Assembly: GCA_026874595.1 (NCBI GenBank) | Contig: CM049309.1 | Span: forward strand, 56,668,426-56,732,425 | Direction of reading: 5' to 3' | Source: Sipunculus nudus | Taxonomy: Eukaryota > Annelida > Sipuncula > Golfingiida > Sipunculidae | Length of the DNA: 64,000 nt | Part shown: positions 13,201-28,200 of the stretch, in pieces | How the letters are laid out: every line of letters begins with the position of its first letter | How positions within the stretch are numbered: the stretch's first letter is position 1 | Notes under the pieces: model-generated | The model's database searches: none | What the model saw: only the letters and a program-made list of their open reading frames with translations | What the model was told of the DNA's origin: nothing | Translations under genes and position numbers: made by a program

Positions 13201-16200
13201 TGACACATTTTCAAGGTTACAGCAGCAATAATGCTAAAATTATGTTAATGTAATAACTCATAAAGAATTTGAGGTACAGTCAGCAAACTTGCAGCATTGA
13301 TGCACCTTATCAAGAGCTAGGCCAAGTTCGAACATTGATGACCTTGATGCAGTTTTCATGGGCACAGAGGTAATCTTGGTGGGTAACAGACAGGTTTTTA
13401 CTGTTTTTACCCAGCTTTTTCCACAACGTGCGGGGGACATACTAGATCTGTTCCACAGATCAACTTTTCCCTTGTTATTTTTTTGCCCAGGTTGGATTCA
13501 GCCCTGCACCATAAAGATATAATAATAAAGATAGCTGTTTTGAAGTAGGCAAATGGTTGATGATGGTTATTTTTTTCTCTAGGCAAGGAGACAGAATGAG
13601 GAGCTAAAACAAAAGGCTGAGGAACGTAAACAGGAGGCTGAGCAGCGGAAGAAGGAGGCAGAGGAAAGACGGCAGGAGGAGAAAAGACAGCGAGAGGAAG
13701 AGGAGAGACGGCAGAGGGTCAGTATTTATATATCACATAATATAAGACATGTTAAAAATGACCAGAGAATTGTATCATTTACTTCTACCTGTGTATTTCT
13801 TGTGTATTTCAGACAACTGGTGATGCCAAGTAATTATTTTACTTTGTTTCATAGTGAAGAATGAAAAAAAACTGAGATTGAGTAAATTTATTGATGATGT
13901 ATCCTTTTTAAAATGCTTTTTTTTTATTCTATATGAGTGCAACAATATATTATTAGCTAGTGTCAGGTTTGCAACTTATTTTCAAAGAATTATAACTTGT
14001 GTCACATTGTTGAGTTTTACACCTACCTTTCTGTAGGCTGAACGTGAGCTGGCAGCAAGAGCTAATTCCCCTCCAGTACCAGCCCTCAAAACAAAGATGC
14101 AGGTATGTTTGCTATTAATATGGACCCAAATTGTAAACTGGTTAGGTGTTTGTCCTGTTTGTCCTGTATAGTGATACTAATGTGAACCAAAACATTTGTC
14201 ACATGAATAATTATAAATCAGTTTTGATTTGGTATAAAACAAGAGTTTACCAGCTCTGTGGTCAGCCTTTAGGGGTATTTTTGCCCAGCTGACTGAAAGT
14301 CATCTGAGCTATAGCAATCGCTATTGTCCGTCTGTGTATTGGTCTTTTCATCCATCCCATAAAAGAGTACATTCATAACCCCTGGACATAGAAATATTTG
14401 CTGAAAAACTTGGAGGTCCATAAAAAATCTCTTTGGAAACCTTAAATTAGGTCACTGTACCCTATATCTTTTGCACTATTGGGCTCTTAAGTACCCCAAA
14501 AAATAAAATTTTGTTACAAAAGCTCGAATATCTGAATAACTAATGCAATGATTGCCATGATTCTTTCCTTGCATATTGATCATGGAGTGTTTCAACAATT
14601 CCTGAAGACTGGTAGCAGCACCTGTATTTTTAGCGAACCTGTGAGCTTATGCAGTGGTGTTGTGTTGTCTATCTTCTGTCGGCCGTTAGCCGTTGTGCAT
14701 ATGTTGTCCCATAGTATCTCAAGAATGGCAGGAGCTAGCATCACCAAATTTTAAACAAAAAATCTAAAACATCTAAAATTCTATCTTTTTTCGATTATTT
14801 TTTTTTTGATCTGCATTTATATAGGTATTTTAGGGAAAAAGCTAAAAAACCTTAAAAATCTTCTTCTCTGAAATTGTCCAGCCAAATTGTTCAGTATTTT
14901 CCAGAAATAATCCCTGAAATTATTCAGATTTGTTTGAATGGTTCCTGTTCGATGAAATTTGGCCAAGTTACAGGAAGCTGAACTAAGTTGTTTGGCCAAA
15001 AAAGGATAGTAAAATTACAATATCAGAAACAGCTGGAGCTATTATCACCAAATTTTATACAAATGTTGGTCACATTAGTCATATTTGAAATTGAGGTATT
15101 GGTGGCACCACCTGCTTCTACCTTTTTTGTATTGGGTTCATTGGTCATCAGTACATTAACCCATAATTTTTCTGGAAAAGCAGGAGCTAGCATCCCCAAA
15201 TTTTATGCAAAAATCTGTCACATATCAAATGTTGTCAGATTGAGCTTTTTATGGGGAAACCTTCATCAACTTATATTTTAATATAATATCTCACCTTATT
15301 TCGTCAGAGGTCACACAACTTTGGTGGCATCATGGTAACATACAAAAAATCTTATGGATTTTCTTGGCACTCAATTAACATATTTACCGATAGAGTTTCT
15401 CACCTAAATTGCATGCTCATAAAAATTCACACATTTAATGAGGTCAGAGGTCACCATATACACAACAGGCATATTATGCATGTTTGCGGTGCTTTAATTA
15501 CGAATAGTTTTATACAAAATTTTTACATTTCACATGTGACACTATTTCTCAGAAGTTTTACTTGGATCTACTTCAAATTATAATAGTAGGTGCATCCTAT
15601 AAGTCACTTTCTGTATTGGCTGCAGATTAGGCTCTCTGATTAAGCCTGCACAAAGTGTTTTGTATCAGTTCTGTGACTGTGAGGGTGTATGTGCGTGTGA
15701 TGGTGTGTGTACACATTTCTCACATATCGTTTGGCAGGGGATACAGTCCTCTGGACATTTTCTAGTTAATACATGCATCGACTGTATTCATGTCAAATTC
15801 CACTGAGCGTCATTACCAATGGGTCACTTGTTTTAGATTTCATGGGCAGCTGAAGTCCCTGAAAATGTAATTTAGAAAAACAAATACAAATATGATGATA
15901 ATTTAAATCATGATACCACAAAATTAGTATACTGTTAAAAATGTTTTTAACATTAAATTTAAAAAAATGCTTGGTTTAATTTAAACAACATTGACAGTGG
16001 GTAACTGTAATCACCCAATCAATCATGGTATTTGACTCTGTATCAGGATGAGAACAGAACAGCATCTCCACCGATACCTGCATTACGTAACAAGAGTGAA
16101 CCAGAGACGAGTTCTAACAGACAGTCCCCAGCCCCGTCAGCCACCAGCCGAGCCCCATCTCGTGGACAAAGTAAGTTCATACAGATAGGAAACAAGACAT

Positions 16201-19200
16201 GCCTACTTTCTATCAACAATCAACAAAATTTATACCCCTTTCACACAGCAAATGCAAACCAGTTTCAAACTGTTTTGAATGTGCATTAGAGCTTTCACAC
16301 GGCAATCCTAAGTGTTTATAAGCAGCAACTCAATCACAGTGCAAACGCTAATGCTTGTGTCAGCATGTTGTTACATTGTTCCACATGTGAAATGTACACC
16401 TCATGTAATGGTACTAGATGCCCATGCAAATGCACTAAACCAATTTGGCCAAACTGCTTTGCCCAATCGATTTAAAAACGTTTTGTGTGTGAAATTGGTA
16501 TATGTGTAATAAATACAATTCAGTGTATACATCTGGATAATTAGGGCCCCAGTTGAATAAGCATGTGCCCTAAAGTAATCACCCTGTCTCTCTGTCCACT
16601 GATTCATTTCCTAATGATAACCCTAGTTTGGATTGACATATTGGTTTCAAACCTGAATTATATATGGCACATCACTAAAACAAGATTCCTATTAATTCTT
16701 TGTTAATAAGGTCAAAGGTCAAGGTCACAGGACACTTCTTTAAAAAGGTTGTGGATGCATTTTAAGCCAAAATTATCATTCCAAACCCCCCAGCTTCCAC
16801 ATATTGCTCCCCTACCATCCATTCACAAATTTGTTTCTGGATGGTTCAGTTTTATTGACATATTGGTTTCAAACTTCATTTATTTCTGACCCAGCACTAC
16901 AGTAAGAACCCCTTTTGATTTTGGGGCCATGAGGTCAAGGAACTACTTCTTTGAAAAGATTGTTGATGCATTTTAAGTAAAACTTTTCATTAAAAAGCCT
17001 TGGTGAAGGCATAAGGCTGCAGTTTTTTATATAATCTTGACATATACATAATCAGCGCTGTCACTTACTGATGTATTTTTATTGGATGTGTGACTAATGA
17101 ATGAGTTGTTTTGATCAGGTGCTGATGTGTTGTCACAGTTGGCCAAAATGAGAGCCCAGCTACAGACAGAGAGGAAGAGGGTGGAGAACGCACTGGAAAA
17201 CCATGAGGTGAGTGACTCATATACATCAACCCAGAACCAAATGCTACCAACAATAATTCTGAAATGTTGAACTGAAATCATGAATGTCTGCTATACTGTT
17301 GGTACATAAGCAACAATAAATTCAACGTCCCTGTATATTTTGAGCTGGCAAAAATAATGAAGAGGTCAATGAAATATTGACCAGATTTCACTCCGTGTTG
17401 GAAGTCTTTATTGCTAAAAGCAAGGTATAAATGTCTCAAGGCCTCACTTGAAATGCCTGTCACACAGTTATACTTGTCAGTGTATGTGGTACAAAAGCTT
17501 TCAAACCAGTGAGGTCCTCACACCAACCTAGTATCGTTTGAGGCAACAGGGAACCTGCCTTTTAGGTCTTACCTGGAAAAAGGTGTTAAGGAAAATGGTT
17601 TTGGCATATTAAATCAAGTTTTGAAGGTAATTAAAAATGGCTGGTTGGGCCCTACTCATGAATGTTTAGTGTATATATGTGATAAAAGGAATTATGTCAA
17701 GGACAAGATTTTTAAAAAAGAATCAGTATAACAAATGATTGTCATACTTAGCTGGACATAACTGTTTGTTACCTCATTTCAACCAGATTCATCATACATA
17801 CTTACCATCCTTAAGCCTATTACCAGATTTTTCATACATATATACCATCTTTCAGTCTTTAAGATCTACACCTGTAGCCGGGTCCAGTGCTGTAAGTTTG
17901 GGACAGATACTGCACCAGCTTGATAGCATCATTGATTGTGATGTGTTGCCATAGAAACTGCTTTTGAACTTGTTGCATTTGAATATGTGTTACTTAAGAT
18001 GTTTGTGATGTTAATCTGACATACTGATACATTCAAGGGCTTGTTTAAATATATGATACAATTGATAAAGTTCAAAGCTGTATTCAAAAGTAGAAACTTT
18101 AAAAAGTAAGGAACAGTAAAAATATAATTCAAAGAATAGTTATAAGTAAATTTCATAGTGAAAACATTTTTCCATGGAATACAACAGCTAGCTATTGAAA
18201 GGTAATGTTTAATTTGAACATTTTGATTTTTTAAGCTAGACTCTGACTTGTTTTAGAAAGTTTTTGAAACTGGCCCTGAAATTCCAAAGTTATTGCTCAA
18301 GTTATGTGAAGTTTCAGCAGATTTTTCTGCCATTTCTTCTCCTTCACTTCATACTTTACATAGGATGCATTTCCATAGTTCAAACAGGCCTCACATGGTG
18401 TGACTTTTGCTACAATTGTCATTTCTCTGATATACTGTTAGTATGATTTTCTGTTGTTTGCTGTGACAATCATAAACATTCACCGGAAATCACTGGATAT
18501 ACACATTTTCCTGTGATTTTCAGCTACTGACATGTATTTATTTACAATGTGCATATGCTATATGCAAAAAAGGATGCATCCACGATTCTTATAACATGCC
18601 CAAAACCCTTCAGTTTTTTCTTTAGTTTCCTTTGACTTTTTCCCCTAAAGATTTGCTGTGTCAGAAACTTGTTGTTAGTTCTCTCACACCCTGTAGTTTC
18701 CCATGATTTTGTATGATAATTTAGATGGAAAGTTGTTGGAAATCACACTGTGTAAGGCCTGTTTACAGCTATTACTAGCCAGAAAGTTTCAATGTGCAGC
18801 TGTAGAAACTATGGAGATGCAGCCATATATTGTGTTTATTGCTTTATGAATCAGTGTAAGGAGACTATGTAAGGAGCCTAATCTATGGTTCATAGTATAT
18901 AGTTTCTTATTTAATGTAAGTTTTCAGTCCAGCAGTAAAGAAACATAGTTACTGGTACTTGCATATACAATTTAGATAGTTGCTAGTATTTTGTTTCAGT
19001 CTGTGATAGCAAATATGGGAAAGCTGTTTTTTTTTTTTTTGTTTTCAGTGGTTTGGAAGAATATTTAACTCAAAATCATCATATATTCATAAAACAAACA
19101 CTTTAGAAGTGGCAGGTCAATTTCATTCCCAACATAAACAACCTATCATTAAATATAACTGTAAGTTTTCCCATCATTGAGACTCATCAAATACATTTGA

Positions 19201-22200
19201 TGGTCCACTTTCTACACACAGGATGATTAAGTTCATGATCCTGATGGAAACTGTTATTTGGATAAGAGGATAAACAACAATTTCAACAGTTTTTCAAAAT
19301 AAATTGTGTGCATATTTTAAAATGTATTTCTAGCAGTTATCAGTGGCACGTTCAGCTGTAAGTGCTTCAATAACAGTGTCCTTATGTATGCACTTTCCAG
19401 ATAGAGCTATATATTTTAGGGTAAATGTGCTTAAAGTATTTACATGTGGCAATAAGGTCAGCATAAAAATTTTGGTGAAAGTAATCTGGTTATCCCATTC
19501 TAAAAATGTAATAATGCTGTTGAATGGCTCTTTATAATTACATTCATTTAGGCAGAAGCATTGAATCGACATGATATTAAGATATAATTGCCTATGCAAA
19601 ACACTGTTTTTTTGCCCTCTGCTCACAGATAAACCCATTATCACGTGAAACATTGGCAGTGTAGTTATAATTTTCATTGGTTCCTTTTAATTTAGTAATA
19701 GTTTGTGCAGCCATTAGTGATACACAGAATAATCCACCTTACACCATCTTGTTGAATATATTGTTATTATGTGTTGAAACATGTTAATTGTCATTGCTGC
19801 TGACCTTGTCCATTTATCACATTAGGACAACACATTTATAAAAAAAATTGTCACATTTCAAATGTTCTGTAACCAGTAGGGCTATAATTTTCTGATCTTA
19901 CACATTAACTCTTGTAATTTAGGTTTTATAGCTAAACCAGGATCAGTCACAATTTATTTTCTTATGATTTAGAATTCTTAGAATTTAAAAGTACAGTTTC
20001 ACATAAATTCTGTGATTCCAGAAAAACATTGATGTCAGTGATCCACGAGTCTATCAGCTTCCATCAGCTGAACCGTAAGTACAATGTATTACCAGTTGCC
20101 ATAACAGTTTAGCTGGCAGCCAGCAGATGGTGCTGCATGTTAAATAAAGATGAAGATGATGGAATAATATAAACAATGCCCATATCCTTGTTAAGTAGTT
20201 CATGATTATTCATCTATAGAAATAAAATGCATTATTTTAATAAAAAAAAAATTACTTTGTCCATGACCTGTAGAGGGCACTATCTTTTAAATGACATTGA
20301 AGATAACAGAATTAAGTGAATATTCTCTATATAGTAAAGCCTTTTGTATTTCACTTGTTAAAAAAAATGTTGGGAACATGAAGATTCTATAGCACACGTT
20401 ATACATAAGAAAAGAAATCTGTAGAGATGTTACAAATGCCATTTCATGAGCTGGATTTGAAACCTTGCCTGTGAGTTGTTATGTCCAATACCGCACCATC
20501 ATGTCTTTATTTTAACACATCTAAAATTATCATATTGTGTGTTTATTGTGCAGCAAAAGGAATGTGGATATATTTGAGGTTGCGAGGAACAAGGAACCAG
20601 TCAGCGTCAGAAGAGCCCCGTCTACCGACCAGGCCAACCCCAAACTTCTCAAGGATTTCCAGAATCTCAAACACAAGAGTAAGGCCTCTCATCAGCTCCT
20701 TCAGTTTGATATTTACACACATGGCATAAGCATGTCACAGCTCTGTAAACGGCCAGCTTAGTCACTGTTTTCACTGAGTATCAGTCACTATAGTTTGATC
20801 AAGTTTATACTTTCATATCTAGGTTACTCAAACTCTCTTTTCTAGGTTTTAAACATAATAGTGTTTGATGGAACAACCATAGGCAGGACCTATGAAGCCT
20901 TTGGTTGTGTTTGTCACATGTGACATCCTGTCACACTGACAGTCATGTGGACAGTGTATAGAACATCATCAGAGAGTCCTGTCTGTTACTTTTATTTTCT
21001 ACCTGAATCCTTTAATGTTTTGATGTTTTGGTGATTATTATTTATAGCACTCTTTAAGCATATATTTTATGTATTTTAATGTTACCTACACTATACTTCA
21101 TTGAGATATAGATATGTCTTTCCAGTGTTCAATATTGATTAGATTTTCTGCTTTGTTTGTATTTTTACAAGTTAATTATCTTTTAGTGATATTGAAACAC
21201 ACTTGGAACCACAAATAATTTTTCATGCACTTGTCTGTTGATTTACTATGATTCTTTGAGTTGTGCACCTTGTTTGTTCTTTTGCGTTATGATTCCTCAT
21301 CTTTATGTTTGTCAAGGTAACACCGATTCTCGCCAGGCTCTGCGACAGGATTTTCCTGATGATCCAATGACAGGTGACGGGCTGGAGGCCCAGCAGCTTG
21401 CACTGCTCCACGCGCAGGAACGGAGTATAAATAAACTGAATAAAAACCCCAGTAGGTGGTCAAGCTGCCCATGGTTAAACCCACAAAATACCTCAAGGGG
21501 ACAAACAAACATTTTATGGCATAATGCTGGCACTTTGTAGAAGCATTTATATATCTCCAGGTTTTTTCTCTCAGTAATCTAAATGAACCCCTTCAGAACA
21601 TGAACTTCTCTAAATGTGCCAGCCAGTTCTGTTAGATTACTGCTCAAATCAGGTTTCACAAAATCATTTTCTTGCAATTTGATCACTTATTACAGTAAGT
21701 TTAAAAAAAAAGTTCTCTCATCTCCATTTTGATTCAATAAAATTACATCAGACTGATGACACACCTGGATTGCTGCAGGTATTGAAGAAAGCCCTGCATC
21801 TGAATACTTAATAAGTATTGTTCAAAATTGTCGTTATCTTAGAGGGGAAAAAAGCAGGTTTCACATAAATAATTGGTTACTTTTTCTCCAAAATTAATAA
21901 CTTGATTAACTCATGAGAAAAGTACACCTTTAGATAATTAAGATGGAACTACCAGCATTGACTCTTGTTGATGTTTACAGTTCATGAACTGCAGTATTTA
22001 TCAATGTATTTTGTGAACCTGCAAGTGAAAATGCCATGAAATAAGTGTTGTCCCTTTGAGGTCTTGTTCCTGACCTGACATCTCAAAAATCATTTAATCA
22101 CACCAGTCACTGATGATGAAGCCTGTATCATGTGTCTGTTAACCCACTGATTTGTATATCCTTGATGATCAATCCTATCTCGTTGCACATTACAGTCTTG

Positions 22201-25200
22201 CAAAATTTGTCGATTTGAATATGCCTGGCACCTTTATGAATTGACACAATTATGTTTAAAATGTTAATTCGTGATTTATAATTAGTCCCTCCATATATGT
22301 ATAAAATATGTGATTGGCTGACAAGATGTACAAGTCCTACAAAAAATTCAGGTAGAAAACACATGCATGTTCAGCCAAAGTTATGAGGTAATGAAATACC
22401 TTGATTTTTTTTCAGGGTGTGCAGCACTTTCAAATTAATAAGTAACTACCTACATTTATTAAAAAAGAAAAGACAAAAATTTAGACATATGAGAGCATGA
22501 TCGTAATTGTTTGACTTCATGAATCCAAGCCAATAATTATTACAATCTTTGATTCTATGACCAGGTTTTTCATTACTGTTATGTATTAATCATGGTGCAA
22601 ACTGAGGTGTGTATATTTGGAACCTCCCCCCCCCCCCCCCCCAATATATATATTTGGGGTTAGTCTCACAAAGAAATAGAGACCAAGAGAGAGCATTCCT
22701 TTCCCAAAGCCAGACCTTATTCTGACTCATTGTTCTGATCCACACAGATCAATTGCTTAATCCTTAACACATATCAGGGTCCATATCCATATGTAAAATA
22801 CTACCCTTACATATACACATCCCTTCTTCACTATAACTGGAGTAACCTAGTAACACCCCTATGATAAATAGGCTTTCCAATAAGTCAGGACAGGGGAGAG
22901 ACCTCACTTGTCCTAGGGACGGCTGGCCTCTGTCAAATATGACAAGCCTCCACCCTAGGGCCCTTATGCAAGTCACTCTGTAGCCAGGGTCCAAGTGTAA
23001 TAAGGAGATAGATGAACTTTAGTCCTTGTGAAACTTTATAGCCACAGCAACTCTCCGGTTCTTTAGCTAAGTGTTTACCCAATGACTGGCAGTATAATCA
23101 GTTTCGGCCTAATTATGACATTTATTCCAAATATAGTCAGATCCTCCCCCCATTTTGGTGATTTTAAACTTAATTTCAGTGATGTCTCATTTCCTCTTCG
23201 GGAGATATCCTACACATGTATGGATGAAATACTGGTCACAGGATCAATCGTAAATGTTGCTAAATGTATCTGATCTGATTCATATGTAACAAAGACTTTG
23301 CGGTTGATATCACAGATACATTATTTACTTGAATCTATATATATGACTTTTTTCTTTGTTGATTACTTCTAGGTCATTACATTTTTGGTTTCTTAGTTTT
23401 TGCCACATGGTTTAATTGCTGTGTACTAGAGGTTCCTTGTTTAGTGTAGATGTTACATCACAGTTGCATGTTGTGTTACATACTTGGTAGCGGTAACGTC
23501 ACATGCTTGAGTTGCGTGCTTTCTGCCACAGGCCCCTATGAGAAAGCCCTCCCCGGGCTGAACCCTAACGACCTTGGCCTGCTGCGGGACCCTTCCTCCA
23601 CCTCTATGGCTCCACTCAAGGCTGACTCTGAATACATAGGTTGGTTTGTGACCTTGAACTTTTGAACTGTTCATGTGGATGTATAGGTTTGTGACCTTGA
23701 CCTTTGAACTGTTTGTGTACATACTTTATCTATAAATCGAGCCAGGTAATTAAACATAGGTTGTGTGCAGTGGCTTTCTTTAAAGGTTCTTTAGTGGCTT
23801 TTAAACATCTGTTTATACCTGTTAAAATAGTTTTTATTAATCAAGGTTCTTGACACTTATAGAGAAACCTAAATACAAATGCTTGATGAAAAGAGTTTCA
23901 TGAGGACCACAGTAATTCAGGTAAAGTATTTATCGACAACTCTCTATATCTGAAGCTGGTTGACCATCTAAGTGAAAATAAAAGAAACACCTTCAGAATA
24001 ATAGTTTGACTATCTTTTTAAATGTCTAAAATATTTAAGGCTCTTAAAGGCTATTTAACAGCTTTTCTTAGTTATAAAATAGATGATAAATCTAATAAAT
24101 AAATAAGTGCACTAATTCTCAAAGAAAAATTTATGATTTAAGTTTTGGTTGTATGATAGTTTAATGCCAATGTGTACTTGTGAATTTGGTTGAGGACTAT
24201 TCATGGTTTCCTTGATTCATAAATTAAAAAAAAGGAGCATTTCTAGGGAGACCTAGCTTTGCCTGGAATTTTCTTGGATCACAACATTTGTGTAAAACTT
24301 GTTCCTTTAGCAAATTTAAGGCAGGAAAATGGAGATATGTAGGTACTAGTGGTTAACAAGTATTACAATTTTACATTGATGACACACATTTTATGCTCCA
24401 TGACTGATGTGTAGCCCCAGAAAATGCAATCTTAAGTACGAAAAACATGATTTAGCACTGCAGCTTAACAACCTGGGCTCTGCTAAATTCGAATGGGAAG
24501 AATAAATATAGGGCCATGCCTCCTGATCCTTGTTGCATATTTATAATATCATATTTGATTTAGACCAGTTAATTCCTGCACCTGCTTGCTTATTTTGTGA
24601 TTTGAAAGTTCTACTTAATTACACCTTTGTTTTCTTAATCAGTGCAGGTCATAATTATGGCATGGCATGATGAGTTTGAATGACATAAATTCATGTGTTA
24701 TTTCATAATTGCATTAAAGCCACATTACACTTGCTTAAGTGCATCTTTTTACACACACTCCATTATTTCACTGATCAAGATTAATATTTTGATGACCATG
24801 ACAAGATTTATGCATCACCCCTGCTTTAATTAATTATATGTGAAAATATATTATCTGTTGTGTTTATATAAAGCCTTTAATAATGTTAAAGAGAGAGGTT
24901 ACTCATTATATGTTATCTTTGAACTCAGGACAGATATATTCCAAAATCATGTGTCAATCTTCAGAGCTGGTGGTACATCAAACTAGTTGGGCAAAATCAT
25001 ATTGGTGGTACAAGGTTTGCTGCCATCCTTTTAGTAAATCTTGAGTGATATGAATCTATAAATATAATAAACAGTGAAGGTTTGTATTTTGGTGTTGATA
25101 TTTCTGATTTTGTCAACATTTTGTTGGATTCAGCTGTTAATGGGGAAGAAGATGATCGCCTTGATGAGCTGATCAACCGCAAACGAAACGACTCAGCACG

Positions 25201-28200
25201 CAGTCGACGGAGACTCAGGACAGATACACCTCAGGTTCGTCACAGACTTACAGGTCCTACACCCCTGTTAAATTATACTTGTGTGATACTGGTGCTGAAG
25301 TAGTTGCTAAAATTAGGGAAATCTGATACTTTCAGGGGTGATTAGAATAGAGCAGTGGTTTGACTTATCTACCAAAAATGTTGCACATGTATACAACTTG
25401 GATAGCTTACTGGATTTGTGGCAGGTGGCTCCTCCTACATACATTTCAGCTGCAGACATCCATGCTAATATCTCAGGAGTGGTTAGATATATTGGCCTGA
25501 AATTTTGCATGAGTATAGATCTTACATAGCTCTACATCTTATAGAAATTTAGTGGCCCATCTTACAACCATTTTTAGCTCAGCTGACTGAAAGTCATCTG
25601 AGCTATAGCGATCACCCTTTGTCCGGCATCTGTCTGTCTGTCTCTCTGTCCGTCTGATAACCAGGCACAAATCATAACCTCTAACCTAGAATCTTCTTAC
25701 TTGATATCCTGGGAGGTCCATAAAAAAATCTCCTTGGAAAGCTGAAATTAGGTCTCTGTTACCCATATTCTTCGAGCTATGGGGCTCCGAAGTACCCCCA
25801 AGAATAATGGAAAATTTGATACAAAAGCTCAAGTATCTGAAGAACTAATGCATTGATCCCCATGATTTTTGCATGGATATTGATCATGGAGTGTTTCATC
25901 AGTTTCTGCAGACTTGTGGCGCCACCTGTATTTTTTCGATTTTACAATTTTTTTTTTCTCTATTTTTGAGATTTTAAAAGATGCAGTCAACTGTTAACAA
26001 GGCACAAATCATAACGACTTGACCTAGAATCTTCTTTCTTGACATGCAGGGAGGCCCATGGAAGTCTCTTTGGAAACTTGAAATTATTCTCTGTTACCCA
26101 TAACATCTGAGCTATGGGGCTCCAAATTACCCCCCCCCCCCTACCCCCCAGCATAATGGAAAATTTGATTCAAAAGCTCAAGTATCTGAACAACTAATGC
26201 ATTGATCATCATGATTCTTTGCATGGTTATTGATCATGGAATGTTTCATCAGTTTCTGCAGTATGGTTGCGCCACCTGTTTTTTTTTTATTTTTACAAAT
26301 TTTTCTACATTTTTGAGACTCCTTAAGATGCGATCATCTGTTAACAGGGCACAAATTGTAACAACTGGACCTAGAATCTTATCTCTTGACATACAGGGAG
26401 GCCCATGAAAAGCCTCTTTTGATACCTGAAATTAGGTCTCTTTTGCCCATAACCTCTGAGGTATGGGGCTCCGAAGTACCCCCCCCCCCCAGAATAATAA
26501 AAAGATGTTTTTACAAAAGCTCCAGTATCTGAACAACTATTTCATTAATCACCCTGATTTTTTGCATGCATATTCATTAAGGACTTTTCATCAGTTCCCG
26601 CAGTATGATGTTGCAACCTGGATTTTTCTTTTTAATTTTTGTATATTTTTTCTCTATTGTTTAGCTCAGCTTACTGTAAGTCGTCTGAGCTATAGTGATC
26701 ACTCTTTGTCCGTCATCAGTCCAGCCATCTGGCAGTCCGTGAAGTACCCCCCCAGAATAATCAAAATTTTGATACAAAAGCTCAAGTATCTGCATAACTA
26801 CTGCATTGATCACCATGATTATGTGCATGAACATTGATCATGGGGTGTTCTATCACCTCCTGCAGACTGGTGGTGCCACCTGTATTTTTTCCCATTTTTT
26901 ATGATTTTTTTTGTTTTTTAGCGAACCTGTGAGCTTATGCGATGGTGTGTCGTCGTCGTCGTGCATCGAGCGTTGTCTGTAAGTTAACCATAGCTATCTC
27001 AAAAATGGCAGAAGCTAGTATCACCAAATTTTTTGCAAATAATCAGTTATCTGAAAAACTCTACCGGATTTTGTTTATTTTTTATTTTTTTCTAACTGCA
27101 TTTTCTTAGATTTTATAGGGGAAAAGCTAAAAAAGCTTTAAAAATCTTCTCTGAAACTGTCCAGCCAAATTGTCCAATGTTTCACAGAAATGATCCCTGG
27201 AACAATCTCTCTCAAGTTTGCTGAATGGTTCCAGTTCTGAGATTTTTGACCGAGTTACAGGAGGTTGAACTTAGTCATCTGTCCAAAAAAGCATACTAAA
27301 ATTAAAATCTCAGAAACGGCTAGGGCTATAATCACCAAATTTAATACCAATGTTTGACACATATGTCATATCTGAAATTGAGGTATTGGTGGCGTCACCT
27401 ACATTGATGTGTTTTTTACAAGTGAAAATGTAATTTTAAACTCTTCTAGCTTATACACTGATCTTTGATGAAACTGTTATGCTATTGGCTTAAACTTTAC
27501 AAGAATTATTCTATGGTAGGGTTTTGCCAGTTTTATAAGAATAGATTGGGTAAATACAGCTTTAAAAAACATTGTAGCCAGTTGAAAAAGGCTTTCTGTG
27601 TTTTAAAACAGATTTGACAACATGCTGAGTTTCAGCAGCCAAGTCAAGAGGTCACTGAGTACAAACAGGTGGGGTCCAGACATCACCATGGCAACTGACC
27701 TGGCTCTGGGGGGTGCCTAGACAATGTTACACAGGGTCTAGACATCTTAACACAATGTCTAGATGCAGAATTCCCAGATTATTGGAACTATATCTTTCAA
27801 CTGTTTGAAAAAACTTGGTTTGCATTTTAAGTGAATCGGGTTTATCATCAGGTCACATGTGAACTGCTGGGCCTTCACTTTTGGTTGACCTCTGACCTTT
27901 CCTCGCTGCCCAGCGTCCATTAGTGCATCTTTTTCCACACATAAACCCTTTGACCGATCAGGCTAAAAATTTTGCACAAATGTAGCCCTTTGATAGCTTT
28001 ATAACCTACACTAAAAATGGTGACGCGACCTGCAACCATTTAAGCACAGCATTCATCTGTTCATCTGCCTTGGGATAATATCACTAATATCTCAGCAGTG
28101 GTTTGACTTATCCACCTGAAATTTTGTAGGTTTATACATCCTGGACAGCTTTCTTGATTTTATGATAGGTGGCACCACCTACATTCACATTTACTCTGCA

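Noticed and set aside
27601-27720. Possible extra CSPP1 exon after AAAACAG at 27611
   Set aside because: The required phase 0 gives ATT TGA at once, and exons w16 and w17 already join in phase.
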